NCBI GenBank assembly: GCA_009869945.1 | Contig: WIXG01000085.1 | Location: 1-64,000, forward strand | Source of the DNA: Mesaphorura yosii | Taxonomy: Eukaryota > Arthropoda > Collembola > Poduromorpha > Tullbergiidae | DNA: 64,000 nt | Reading direction: 5' to 3' | Part shown: positions 12,487 through 23,544 of the stretch, one piece after another | Layout of the letters: each line of letters starts with the position of its first letter | Numbering within the stretch: the first letter of the stretch is position 1 | The notes under the pieces: model-generated | Databases searched by the model: none | The model's input: only the letters and a program-made list of their open reading frames with translations | What the model was told of the DNA's origin: nothing | Made by a program: the position numbers and the translations under genes

Positions 12487-15400
12487 CTACAGTTGATACC
12501 ACTTCTTGTCCTTGTACCTGAGCATGAGTTGATGGGCGGCGGAGGAGAAGTTCTCCGCGTCCGCCGCCATCTTTGCGGACTTGTCCTCGAGTTGGCCGAG
12601 CTTCTCCCCGCGCTCGATGGCGAGCATTTTGGCGCGGCCGATTTCGGAGGCTGATGTCACGGCTCTGTGAATGCATTCGAGGGCGTTAGTTTGTTGGAGA
12701 ATGACAAAGTGCGGTGGTGGCTCACCTCATTTGAAGTTGCTCGCCGGCCGTGCCCGGAATGTGTTTCGCGACTGACTTTGCTCCCTTCCCGGAGGCCGTC
12801 TCGCCGACTGCGAAGTGCAAAGTGGAGGAGATCAGTCAACTGTTCAAGCACAGTTCAAATTACAGCTTACAAAGCTCCTCCCGGTCGAAGCTCTTGGGTC
12901 CTCCTCCAAACAGCCCCGTAAAGAAGCCCTCCTTTGGTCGCTCGGGCATCTCGCGCTCGAGGAAGAGGTCGCCGAGCATTGTGTCCATGATTTGACTGCA
13001 ACACGAGGAAGGGCAGAGTTACTCAAAGTTGTCGGAGCAGGCTTTGCAAATACTTTCAGAAGCATCGCCACTTACAAGAAATCGGTTGATATTGTGAACT
13101 TTTGGATCTCGCTCGGACTCGAAAGGTATATCCCGTGTCCGTACGCCGAGAGGCAGAAGGTCTTTGCGATTCTGCAAGTGAATTCTTATTTAACTTGGGA
13201 ACTTTAAGAGAGGGTGGAAGAAGGTCCAGCTCGATCAGCTACTAACAATTGATAGACTACTACAAACTAACTACGAAAACAGTTGCAAAGTGAGAGAAAG
13301 CATCGACGAAACACAAAGCACAGAACAACCACAAGAGAGAATGCAAAATGCAAAGACGACCCCACTAAAAAGACGAGGCCCAAGCAAGAAGACAAGTGCA
13401 GGAGCAGAAGAGAAGGAGACAGACTTACTGCGTCGCATCTTCATTCACAAACAACTGCTGTCCCCAAATACTCAACATTGGGTCTACGAGTCCGCCGCCC
13501 TTCTTGCCCGAGTGCTGCTGGAAGCTATCGACCGGAGGGGCGTAAGGGAGCGCGTGAGGGGAAAAGGAGAAGACAGAAAAACAGAGTTATTTAAAAGGGC
13601 GGCAAGCACAAAGCAAAAATTCACATCCCACAGCGGCGGCGATTGTCATCGAGCTAGGATCCTATTGAGGAGGGGGCAGCAGCCTTTCTTATCAATCATT
13701 AGCTAATCAATAACAAGAGTTTACAGCCCATTTCGAGAGTGCGGCGAGCGAGACAGATTGTGTGTGTGGAAACGATTAGTGAGGTACGGTGCTGTACGGT
13801 AGGAGTCATATCAATATTCAAGGGAGATGCTTATCAGACTAAACACCCCAGCACTTGTACCCCAGATCCTCACCTGAGATCCGCCAGTGGAACAAACTCC
13901 ACATCGAGTAGTAATCTCAGACTTGGTATTGAGTGAATTTGCAGGTGTCCGGTGGAGAGGTAGCAGACGAGGCAGGTGGAGTCTGAGGAGATTGTTAATA
14001 TTTAAGAAGTTTGTACAAAGAGATCAACATTCTGAGAAAGCCAACCTTTCACCGTCGTCACGTTCGCCTTAACCACAAAGCTGGAGGCGGCCGGCTCACA
14101 GAGCACCTGCTTATACACACAATTTTGAGAGGGGAGGCTGATGACACGCGCCTGCTTCTCCGAGACGAGCACGGCGTACTGCGTGCTCGAGTCGATTGAT
14201 TGTACGGGGGATTGGTTTGTGCTGGAGCTGGATAGTTTTGGGGTGTCTGCAATTCCAATTAATATTCAATTACCCTATGATGTCAGTTTCTCAACAAACC
14301 AAACTCACCCGCCCCCTTCCCGCTACCTGCACCGCCCTCCTTCGCTTCGTCCCTCCACTGCTCGCCCCCACCCGAAAGCAAGTTGCATTTCTCGTCCAGG
14401 AAGCTCATCGACAGCACAGATCCTTTGAGTCTGAACACACTGCCCGCTGGAGTCGTGGTCACGGGGTCCGTGAGTCTGGCGTCCCCACCCGCCGGCAGCT
14501 GGAGCGCGATGAGGAGAACGGAACCGAGGCTTGTGCCGACCCAGAGTGTAGGGGAGGGGGTGTATTCTGTAGAGTAGGGGCCTTTAGGCTTTGGAAATTC
14601 TTGAAATTCAAATGCTTTTAATGTTTATGGCTCACCACTCCTCCTGCTCATGCACCCGATGAACACGAGCGATTGCACCGCCTCCGAGGTGATATTGTCC
14701 AGGCTGGACATGCTCGAGGAACGGGAGCGAGTGAATCCGCTGTCCAGCTTATCTGCGGGTGGGAAAGAGAAGTTAGCACACGCACTGGATAAAACGTCAG
14801 CGGCAGCGGCGGAGGCAGCACGACATACAGAAAGGCAGCAGCACGGAAGCTCCGAACAAGCACAAACATGCGAAGAAAGCCGCGATGGCGGCAAATGAGC
14901 ACTCGCAATAGTGGAAAGAGAGAAGAGAAAGGCTGTTGGAAGCGGAAGGCGAAGGACAGAGAGACAGAGAAGAAGGAAAGAAGAGTAATGTCACGACCCT
15001 CCTTTCACGACCAACACAGTTCACGTACGGGCACATGCGTGCGGGTGGACAGAGATACGGACGGGGCACAGAGTTCCCTTTCTGGACACAAACGGGTACA
15101 CTTATCCGGTGGGATCGAAGACGACGACGACGATGGTTCACACGAAAGGTCTCGGGCAGTGTGTCTCGGGTGCAGCAGCGTGTGTGTAGGGGACTAGACT
15201 ACAACCTAACCTGAGTCCACCGAGTCCCCACCACCACCCAGAAAGGCAGTCGTGACACTACTCCCTCCTCCCCCAATGCTCCGATACTGCCGGCTCGACA
15301 TGAGCAGAAGGTGGCTCTTTGGAATGGGCGCCGCATGCACGCCGCCAAACTCCTCCGAACCACCTCCCGACGTCTGCTGCGGTGCGATGCTGTAACATTT

Positions 15401-18400
15401 GGTAAGACTCCGTTTGGCACTACCTTGAGACTTGGTTCGTCTCACGGGGTCCATCGCAGGTGGTGGTTTTTTGCTGTCCACTGCCGGAGAGGCTGCGGCG
15501 GCAGCGGCTGCGGCCGTCATCTAACATACAAAGCACATACACAGAACGTACATTCAGAACGGAAAGAAACGAGAGAAAGCACCACAGGTTTCTACGAAGA
15601 GTCGAGACTGTCGTGGCTACACTAAAAGTACACTAATAGAGTACTGGGCGTCTACTGGGCCCTAGGGCGGCCGCGGAGGCGCTACGCACACACACCAGAG
15701 AGAATAGAGAAGGCATTGGCTCCCGTGCCGTCACGAGGCTTCACGAAGACAGGTACAAGCCACTTACGAATCTTCCGCATCAGCCCGGACGCCATCTTGC
15801 CAGAAGACTTTTTTCCGGGCTTTGTGGGCTTCTTGCTGGTGGGGAGGGGGAGTTCAGAGGGAGCACGCTCCGTCTCAGGGCTCGAGTCCTGGCTGGTGGT
15901 TGTCAGTGGGCTTGGGGTCCTCTCCATCGTGATTGGAGTGTCTGTTGCCTGCTGTTGCTCCTTTAATTTCTTCTCTCTCAGACTCTTCTTTATCAAGAAC
16001 TTCATCTGAGCCCACCTTTTAGTTGAGCGCTGCTTCGTTGGGGTTGTAGACTTGCACTTTGGAGGCTCCTCCCCGCCCCCCTCCGCCTCCGAGTAGCAGC
16101 CGGGGACTTCCTCTTCGCCTGAAGAGGAGCTCGTGTCTCCGCCGACGGGTGTTGTTTGATTTGAGCAGTGCGCGTTGACCGGAGGAGGAACGGATAACTT
16201 TCGTGTGCACAAAGGTTAGTTTTAAGGGTGAGAATCGAGGGGCTACTCTAATTTCTAATTATGGAGCCAATACCAGTGATAAATAATAAATACTGAGAGA
16301 CAGGGGGAGAATGCTAGAGAAATGAGTTGGAAACTAATATCATAGTTGGTCGTACCTGCTGCGACTCTGTCGTGGGCGACTTGTCCGGCTTCTCCTCCTC
16401 CTTCTTCGTAGTGCTCGGGGACCGAGGCGCTCGGGAGTACGGGTCAGCTACACCGTACAAATCTGGAGTTCCTGAACTGAGCACAGAAACTTTCTGTATG
16501 ATGTCGACGATGACGAGACCGGACTCGTTCCCGTAGGCCATCCTACAAAGCAGTGGTTTGGGTTTAGTTTAGTAAATTGTAAACGTATAAATATAAAGTA
16601 CTCACAATCCATACTGACTGCTCACAGCCACGCTCATGATCGCCCCAGGCGGCTCCCCATTCACCCACGGAGTTAAACAAACTAATTCAACCTGATAGCC
16701 AGCGGCCTTTTTGTGCATTCCACTCTTAACCCTCACATTGCAAAAGAACTCTGGCTTCTCAAAACTGAATTCGCACTCGGCCTCATACAAAATTGGGATC
16801 TCCAGAACGGGAATCTCAGAAGTGTGCTCGTGTTTTCTGAATTTGTACAGTATTACTTGGGAGGAGGCTCCAGCAATAGCTAAATAACGAGATTCTGGGC
16901 ACAGGACAATCTGTTGCACGGCAAACGGGTCGTCATCAGGACTCTCGTTTGACTTCCTCCGCTTCATCCTCTCAAAGGGTTTTGAGGTCTTTAATTTGTA
17001 TAAAGATTGGAGTGTAGTTGAGGAGGCGTCCCAAAACTTTAATGACCCGTCAGCATGCCCAGTTATGATGATCTCAGCGTAGGAGCATGAAGTGGAGCCC
17101 CACTGCCCTCCATCCACAGGCCACTCGCGTTCACTGAAGCCAGTTTTCTTTACGGCGGCCTTTGAGCCAACAGAGTAAAAGGCTGGGATGAGATCGCCTG
17201 GGCAGTCGGCGACGTACACGCAGGAGGTGACGGGGGACTCGTGGATGTCCATCGGGTAGGGGTTCTCGAAGCAGGGGTAGCCGGGGGTGAGGAGGTCTAT
17301 TAGGACGAGATCTTGCTGGAGGAGGACGATGATGGCGACAGGGTCCTGGACCTCTGTGAGGGTAAATTTGAGATGTTAAATTGATGACTTAGGATGTTTA
17401 CTTCAAAGAGAGCTCACCCGATTCCCAGAGGGCCTCGCAGAGGACGACAAAGTCGAGCACGGGGTGCTCCATCTCGAGCACCGTCGTCGTCTTTCCGTGA
17501 ATCACCGATAGGGAGGGTGTCTTGCCCGCAGTTGTGGTCCGGTCGACGGTGAGGCCCCCGGAGAATATCACAAAGTTGTCACTACAGAGATGAGTTCCAT
17601 TAGCAATGGTCCCTTTGATTGCAATTTAATTTCCTCACCCCGTCCTCGACGACTTCCACTGCGCCTTCTGAATCCCGTTGCACGGCTCCGGCCGACCGTC
17701 CTTCGAGTTGCGAGCTAATTTAAAAGTAATGGAATTAGCATGAAATCTATGCAAAACCAGAAATGAACTCACAATGCGGCCACACGACGCTCACAGGTCT
17801 CGGATTCCTAAGCGCCCAAGTGCTCAGACTCCCATCCGAGTGCGAGCACATAAACTGCTTCCCATCCGAGTGCCAGCAAATTGATGTCAATCCCTCCGCC
17901 GCTTGAAACCTCGCCTCAGCCACTTTAGCTTTCAAATCCCATAGTACAAGAGCCCCCGAGTCGAACCCAATCAGCAACTTATTAGGATCCAGCGGATTAT
18001 CCTCCATCGCAATGATGGCTCCGGGATGAGTCTTCCTCGAGAGCTCAATCGCTTTATTCCAATTCACAATGTAGCCACTGAGCTCGAAGGTGTCTATATT
18101 CACAACGTGCACATTCCCGCGCTCCGTGCCCACGTGCAGCCATTTGCATTGGAGTGGAAGGTGGAGGCACGTGACGCGCTCGCGCTGGAATTTTAGCGAG
18201 TGAACGATTGAGGGTTTCTTCCCACTTCGAAAGTCCCACAGGTGGAGTGAGTCATCGGCGGTGGATGTAATTAAACCTCCTTCGTTGAGGAGGAAGCGCA
18301 TTTGGAGGACTGCTCCTTGCTCGGGGTCGTGGCGGGCGTGGATGTCGACTCCAGGGCGACCGAGTCTGTGGAATTGCAAGCATTGTGGGCATGAGCATTT

Positions 18401-19611
18401 TAGAATTATAGAATTAAGCACATTGCAGGCGTGAGAGAGCATTTTGGGAGATATTTCGCTAATTGAATCAAAGTGGCGCGCGTCAGCACTCTCGCCTCAA
18501 GTATGAAAATCTCCCATGGGACCGCAAAGTGAGAGATCACCTGTGCGCTCCTCAGAAAGACGCTTCTCCGTCGTAAATAACTCAAAACCGCGACAAAAGT
18601 TGCAAATCCCATAAACCTTCTTTACTCAATGCCAACCAAAGCAAAAGCCCGGAGGAGAAAGGAGAAAGTGGACGGGCTGCTGCCAAAAACTCCTGCATTA
18701 TTGATTTTTCGTGTACGGGACGTGCACGCACAGGTGGTTTCTCTCTTGTGCCTGTTTTTATTTGCATACAGGCGCCAGTGTACGGAATGAAGTACAGCAA
18801 ATGGGACGGGAAAGGAGAGGATGTGGGCAAGGCGCTGTGCAAAATTTCATCTGTGATGAGGACTGGCTGCTGTCACAGCTAATTTGCAACTTATTGGATT
18901 AGGACTCTGGAAAACTGTTGAATGTCAAAAGACTTGTTGATGCTGGAAGAGAAGATAAAAGTCAGACTCACATTCGCAGGCATCCGTGTTTTGTCCCGAT
19001 CCCCAGCAGTTTCTGCATCGGGTCGTACGCGAGAGCAGTCGGCTGATACGGGAATCCATGGCAGAATGTCTGCGGAGGAGAGGTGCATAATTTGAGTTTT
19101 ACTTTGCGTAAGAGATTGCAGCAGAATGTAACGTGAGTTGCACAGTATCGGATTACGTGGGAAATTGGATACTCCGTTGGAATTTGTAGGCAGCACGTTC
19201 TCGCGCGCATAAATCACAAATCGCTGGCAATTCTACGAGTATATTCTTCCGAAAGGCTGTAATTTGGCCAGCGATGGTCGGGAAATTTATGTGACTGTGT
19301 GGGGGCTATTTTCTGGTCAAAGCGTGTTCCCACAGTCACGCAGACCGCGAAGAGAGCCCATGAATAATTCATGCACGAATGACAACTACCCATTGTTTAC
19401 TCGCTCAACACGACTCACGATTCGCCCAGCCAATTAGCAAACTCAATTAAAGCCTCACCTTTGTCACCGTGAAATTCTCCGGTTTGAGTACTTCGACAAT
19501 CTCCGCCTCGGGCGCCCTCCCAGCGTTGGGCACTCCAGCAGCAGAGCCCTGTTGACTCGTGACGGAGGACCGGAACCCGTCCAGCACTCCCTTGAACGTG
19601 AACTTCTTCAT
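12487..19611 (-). CDS. tomosyn: Tomosyn (syntaxin-binding protein 5 family)
   Basis: Soluble regulator that sequesters syntaxin and SNAP-25 through a C-terminal R-SNARE motif and so restrains vesicle fusion. Exons: 19459..19611, 18972..19069, 17773..18365, 17639..17714, 17418..17581, 16606..17353, 16356..16542, 15768..16197 (or 15211..15520), 14636..14752, 14309..14566, 14046..14246, 13874..13982, 13429..13524, 13076..13171, 12871..12995, 12726..12807, 12487..12664. All phases agree, giving 1,236 aa (1,196 aa with the alternative exon). The start MKKFTFKGVLDG, the lethal-giant-larvae-type WD40 region (GFPYQPTALAYDP, WNKAIELS, IIITGHADGSLKFWDA) and the R-SNARE tail ending YKDKKWYQL match the family throughout. 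The exon at 13429 (VDPMLSIWG) is absent from vertebrate proteins and recalls arthropod ones. Confidence 0.95.
15211..15520 (-). CDS. tomosyn: Tomosyn alternative exon, likely mutually exclusive with 15768..16197
   Basis: 310-bp open exon with acceptor TTAG and donor GTTAGG. It starts in phase 0 and ends in phase 1, exactly like the 430-bp exon 15768..16197. Either can join exon 16356 to exon 14636 in frame, but the two cannot be used together without a frameshift. It encodes an alanine run, then basic and glycine-rich disordered sequence (KSQGSAKRSLTKCYS, SSRQYRSIGGGG). The position is the variable linker between WD40 blades where other tomosyns are also alternatively spliced. Because an ATG follows the acceptor directly, a short N-terminally truncated form is another reading. 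Confidence 0.7.
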
Positions 19612-21318
19612 CTCGGATGCACAACTCGTTCACTTCCACTGTTGATTATTGTCCACCGTCTTCTCTCTTACGTTGTAGTAATCTCATTGCTCGTTGATCT
19701 ACAACAAAGCGTGCACTGTTTCACAATTTATTCACGAGCACCGCGTGCAGTTGACTGCTGATCCTACTTGACATGATTGCCTGACTCTCCGAGCAGTGCT
19801 TCTCCTGCTTTTGACACTGACGACTGCTGTTCTTGGCAGTCAGCCAATCGTCGTGTGCTGCTGCGGTTGTTTGACATGACGGAATGAATTCCTCATTTTC
19901 ACTGCAGTACTTTTCTTCTTTGCTTGGTAGTTGAGCAGTTTAGGAAATCACGACTCACCATAAAATCCGTTGTCTGCACACTTTAATGGTCCATAAACAT
20001 TAAAAGCCTTTCCCCGTTTCTGGCTCGTAGCAGTCCAAGTCAAAAACTCTTCGATCGTTAAACTAGTCTTCAGGATGATGGACACACGACGTCGGAGCTT
20101 TGAAAACTGGGTCTCTTGTCGAAGGTGTACCGAAATTCCAATACGATAATGCGTAACAGTACTTTCTATTCTTCTATTCTTTCCCAGGACACTTTTTATT
20201 ACTGCTCGCTCCTAGTTTGCTGACGATGATGATGGAAAGCAGGAGTCCAAGTGCGGGTCTGTGCAAAGAAGAGCAGCACGAGTCAAACACGTCGCAGTTC
20301 TGCTTAAATACAGTACAAAATAAATGCTAAATACGTACGTACCGTGTTGGGTTCTATTGTGTGGTGGTTCTAGCGTGCTGCTGCTGCTGCTACGAATGGT
20401 GATGATGGAGTTTTTATTGTTGTGACGCAGACGGAGACTACTGCACGATGAGAACTTTCTCTTGTAGTACGACTTGATTGCTTTCTCCTGCGCGAGAGTT
20501 GGAGTAGAAAGTAGCTGGCTTAGGCTCTGGGATTCGGCGCACCACAGCCACGTTGTTCCTACACAATCCTGCGAAGAAAGTAGACTAGGAGTGTGTGGAA
20601 AGCCTCCGAGCAGTCTGGCCTAATCGCTTACTCCCAAATCCCCGTTTCCAGACTCCGCTGCAGTGCGTGCAAGAAGTCTATAGGCTAATACAGCAAGGGA
20701 ATAGCTGGAATGACTGGAAACAGCACCAACTCGTCTTAGCACCAACTTTAATTCCTAGCACAAATTTGACACTGCTCACTTGATTTAAAGTTTCGTAATC
20801 TGGCGCTGTTTACAAGTCGATTGAGTCTTTGTGCCGTGAGCACTCAATTCGGCTGATGCTTGTTTGTGCGGATTTCGATTGTTCAGCGCAACAAAGGTGA
20901 CGGATTGACTGCGCCCAGGGAGTTGACTGTTCTACTTGCTGGCACTTGGCAGGACCAGCCGAGCAGATGCAAAAATGTAGTATGCAGAATTATTAAAACA
21001 GGGAAAACCACAAACGCAAACTCGAGCGATGGGTTTAAATTAATACCGTCGCATTACGACCACGACGACCAGTGCGTACTACGTCAATAAAGTGCTTAAG
21101 ACTGAAAATATATCAAATTACGACAGAGTCTGCCCATCGCATGCCAGGCTAGCCAGGCTCTGGCCTGGCTTAAAGGATATCCACGCGGTGTACGAGCGAT
21201 TAACATTTTATTGCGGCGGGGTGCAATAAAACACAGCACTCGAGTCTCGAGTGTGGGCTGACGTAAATTCTGCACGATTTCCACGATCGAATGAGCAGTT
21301 TAGCGAGCTCTGTTTTTT
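19612..21318. other. Intergenic region upstream of tomosyn
   Basis: This stretch should contain the tomosyn promoter and 5' UTR. It includes short CTG/GCT runs near 20380. No frame here resembles a known protein and none has good splice borders. Confidence 0.5.
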
Positions 21319-21324
21319 TTTATT
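21319..21324 (-). terminator. Polyadenylation signal of the coiled-coil secreted protein gene
   Basis: AATAAA on the minus strand, about 80 bases beyond the stop codon at 21402. Confidence 0.55.
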
Positions 21325-21401
21325 TAAATTGCATTTCAGGTACAAACACTAACCGCTACACAACTCCGAGGCTTTGTACTCTTCGCAACTAGAAAAAAAG
21401 G

Positions 21402-23103
21402 CTACCCTAACTTTTGCTGCTGATCCTGCTGGTTATCCTCGTCAGCGCCGCCGTTAAGCGATTCCCGTTCCGGCACCGTCCCCGGAAAGAGCGACGCCCA
21501 GAGTGTCTTCTTCTCGTCCTCGCTCATGTTGTCCGAGTTGCGGAGGATCTCGGCTGTTTGTGACTCGTAGACGTCTACTGCCGTGGTGGAGGTGGTGCCT
21601 CCAACAATGACTGCAGTTGGGGCCATCGGAGTCGTCTCCACCCCCATAAACTTGCTCTCCTGCTCCAGGAACTGGTTCAGGAACTCGTCCAGCGTCTGGG
21701 CGGGGCAGGCGGCGAGGGCTGTTGTTTGATTGAGGAGAATTGTGAGGGTGTCTCGGATTGAAGATAGCGAGTTTGTGGAGAGACGGGTGCTGTCGAGTGG
21801 AATAAAGTTAGCATACAAAATGCTAGTTTCTAGTCTAGCAGCAGTAGTGCTAAGCAGCTGCTCACCTGTTCTCGAACGAGTCCAGCAGCTTCTCGAGAAT
21901 AACGGCAATGTGCTCCTCAATGAGGGGAGTCCCGTCCTGAATCCGTACGCAAGACTCGAGAAACCCGTTGATGGACATGGAGACCATCTCGAAGCGCTCG
22001 TCGATGCTCCGCCCGAGCTCGGCGAGGCGGCGGCCGAGCGCAGTGCTGATTGACTCTACGGAGGCGAGGGCTTCGACGATGACGGCAGCTGCCAACCAAT
22101 AATTTTATAATAAATTATTGTGATTAACATTTAATCAATTAAAAGTGCGCCCATTAATAGCTTACACATGCTCTCAGAAGAGCTCATCCCCTCCCCACCT
22201 CCCCCCTGCTGCTGCTGCCCCACCGCCCTCGCCTTCAGCTGCCCAACCCTCACAGAGTCCTGCAGCTCCCTTCTCGTCGCATTGACAGTGCTAACAACAT
22301 CCTTGAGCCCCGTCTGGATCGCATCGCTCCTCTGCACGAGGTCCTCAAACATATTGCCCACCTTTCCATTCAGCAATTGCATGGCGGAGCCGGATCGAAT
22401 CAGCTCCGTAGTCTTGTTACTCATCTCCTCGATGAGGTCCATGAGCCGGGTCTCCGTTGAGATTGTAGAAGGGCTCGGTGAAGGCTCCTGCCTGAATTCT
22501 GCACACTTCTCAGCGATCGCCGTCCCATTCAACCTCCAAACCTCCGCCACCATCCGCTCAGTGGAGTCTTTCACTCGCTGCCCGATCGCCGCAAACCCAC
22601 CATTCAGATAGTCGTTGTGCCGGCGGTTCTCGCGCTGAATGAGCGTTAGCTTCGTTTCTAATTTAGAGTCCATTGAAGGGATGAGAAGGTCAAACTTTGA
22701 CTCAAGTGTCTTCCACTTGCGAGTGAGTTGCTCCTCGATCCGGTTCAGCTCCTCCGTGTAGAGGTCCATGCGAAGTTTTGTTGTTGTGAGGCTCTGCGGG
22801 AGAAGGATTTTTAGAACCGTGACACCCACAAGCTGATTTGGAACTCACATTCTCGATATTGTCCAGCCGTCCCTGCACGAGGCTCGTGAATCGGTTGATA
22901 CGTGAGTCGAGATGGTCCAGCCGGAGGATGAGCTGGTCGATCCGCGAGCCGAAGCGTGTGAAGTGCGCTTCGAGCCGTCCATCGTCCCTCGAGAGAGTGA
23001 GCGCCATGGGCTCGGTGTTTCCGCTCGTGCTGGCCCTCGTGCTGGAGGCGAGCAGTTGGAGGAGCACCAGCAGCCGCCACGGCGCTGCAGGCAGATGCTC
23101 CAT
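21402..23103 (-). CDS. Secreted coiled-coil protein, family not recognised
   Basis: Four exons, 22849..23103, 22166..22793, 21866..22088 and 21402..21789, phases 0, 1 and 2, giving 497 aa. The N terminus reads as a cleavable signal peptide (APWRLLVLLQLLASSTRA). Most of the rest is heptad-rich helix with few cysteines, for example RIDQLILRLDHLDSRINRF and IEEQLTRKWKTLESKFD. Sequons such as NGT, NKT, NAT and NQT suggest N-glycosylation and support secretion. A glutamine/glycine run sits near the end of exon 2, and the C terminus is acidic and polar. It resembles the stalk of fibrinogen-related or olfactomedin-like proteins, but no globular C-terminal domain follows, so I assign no function. Confidence 0.8.
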
Positions 23104-23544
23104 GATTACAAGTGAATGAGGAGTGCTGCGGTGCGCACACGGAGGAATCCGCCGGGGTTATTTTTAGCGCACGGGAGAAGAGGGCCGGGTGTAACTCTTG
23201 GAAGTGCAGCGAGAGAGAGACGACATGTGGGTGCCAGATGCCAAGACGGACGGAGAATGCAACGGAAGACGACGTGCATTGCAGGAAAAAGCCAGCGCGC
23301 TGTTGCACTCCTGCCTTTCTCTCTTTTTATTTACGCTTACAAATTCCTACATTTTTCAGACTTTTCTCACTTGCAAAAGAAGAACAAAGAATTCACAAAG
23401 TTTGCAGCTTAGCACTAGCAAATTGGATAAATTAGGAGCCACGTGGCAGCCGTGTTTGTGTTGTAGTGCGAGTGGGCGTGCAGTCTGGTGTGATTGTAGA
23501 TTAAGAGCTCACGATAGTAAATCTGAGGACCAACAAAATTCTGA
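23104..23544. other. Spacer between the coiled-coil gene and the MAP7-like gene
   Basis: It must hold the promoter and 5' UTR of the coiled-coil gene and the 3' UTR of the MAP7-like gene, both on the minus strand. Open frames here lack family similarity. A short alternative last MAP7 exon may lie at its right end. Confidence 0.4.
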
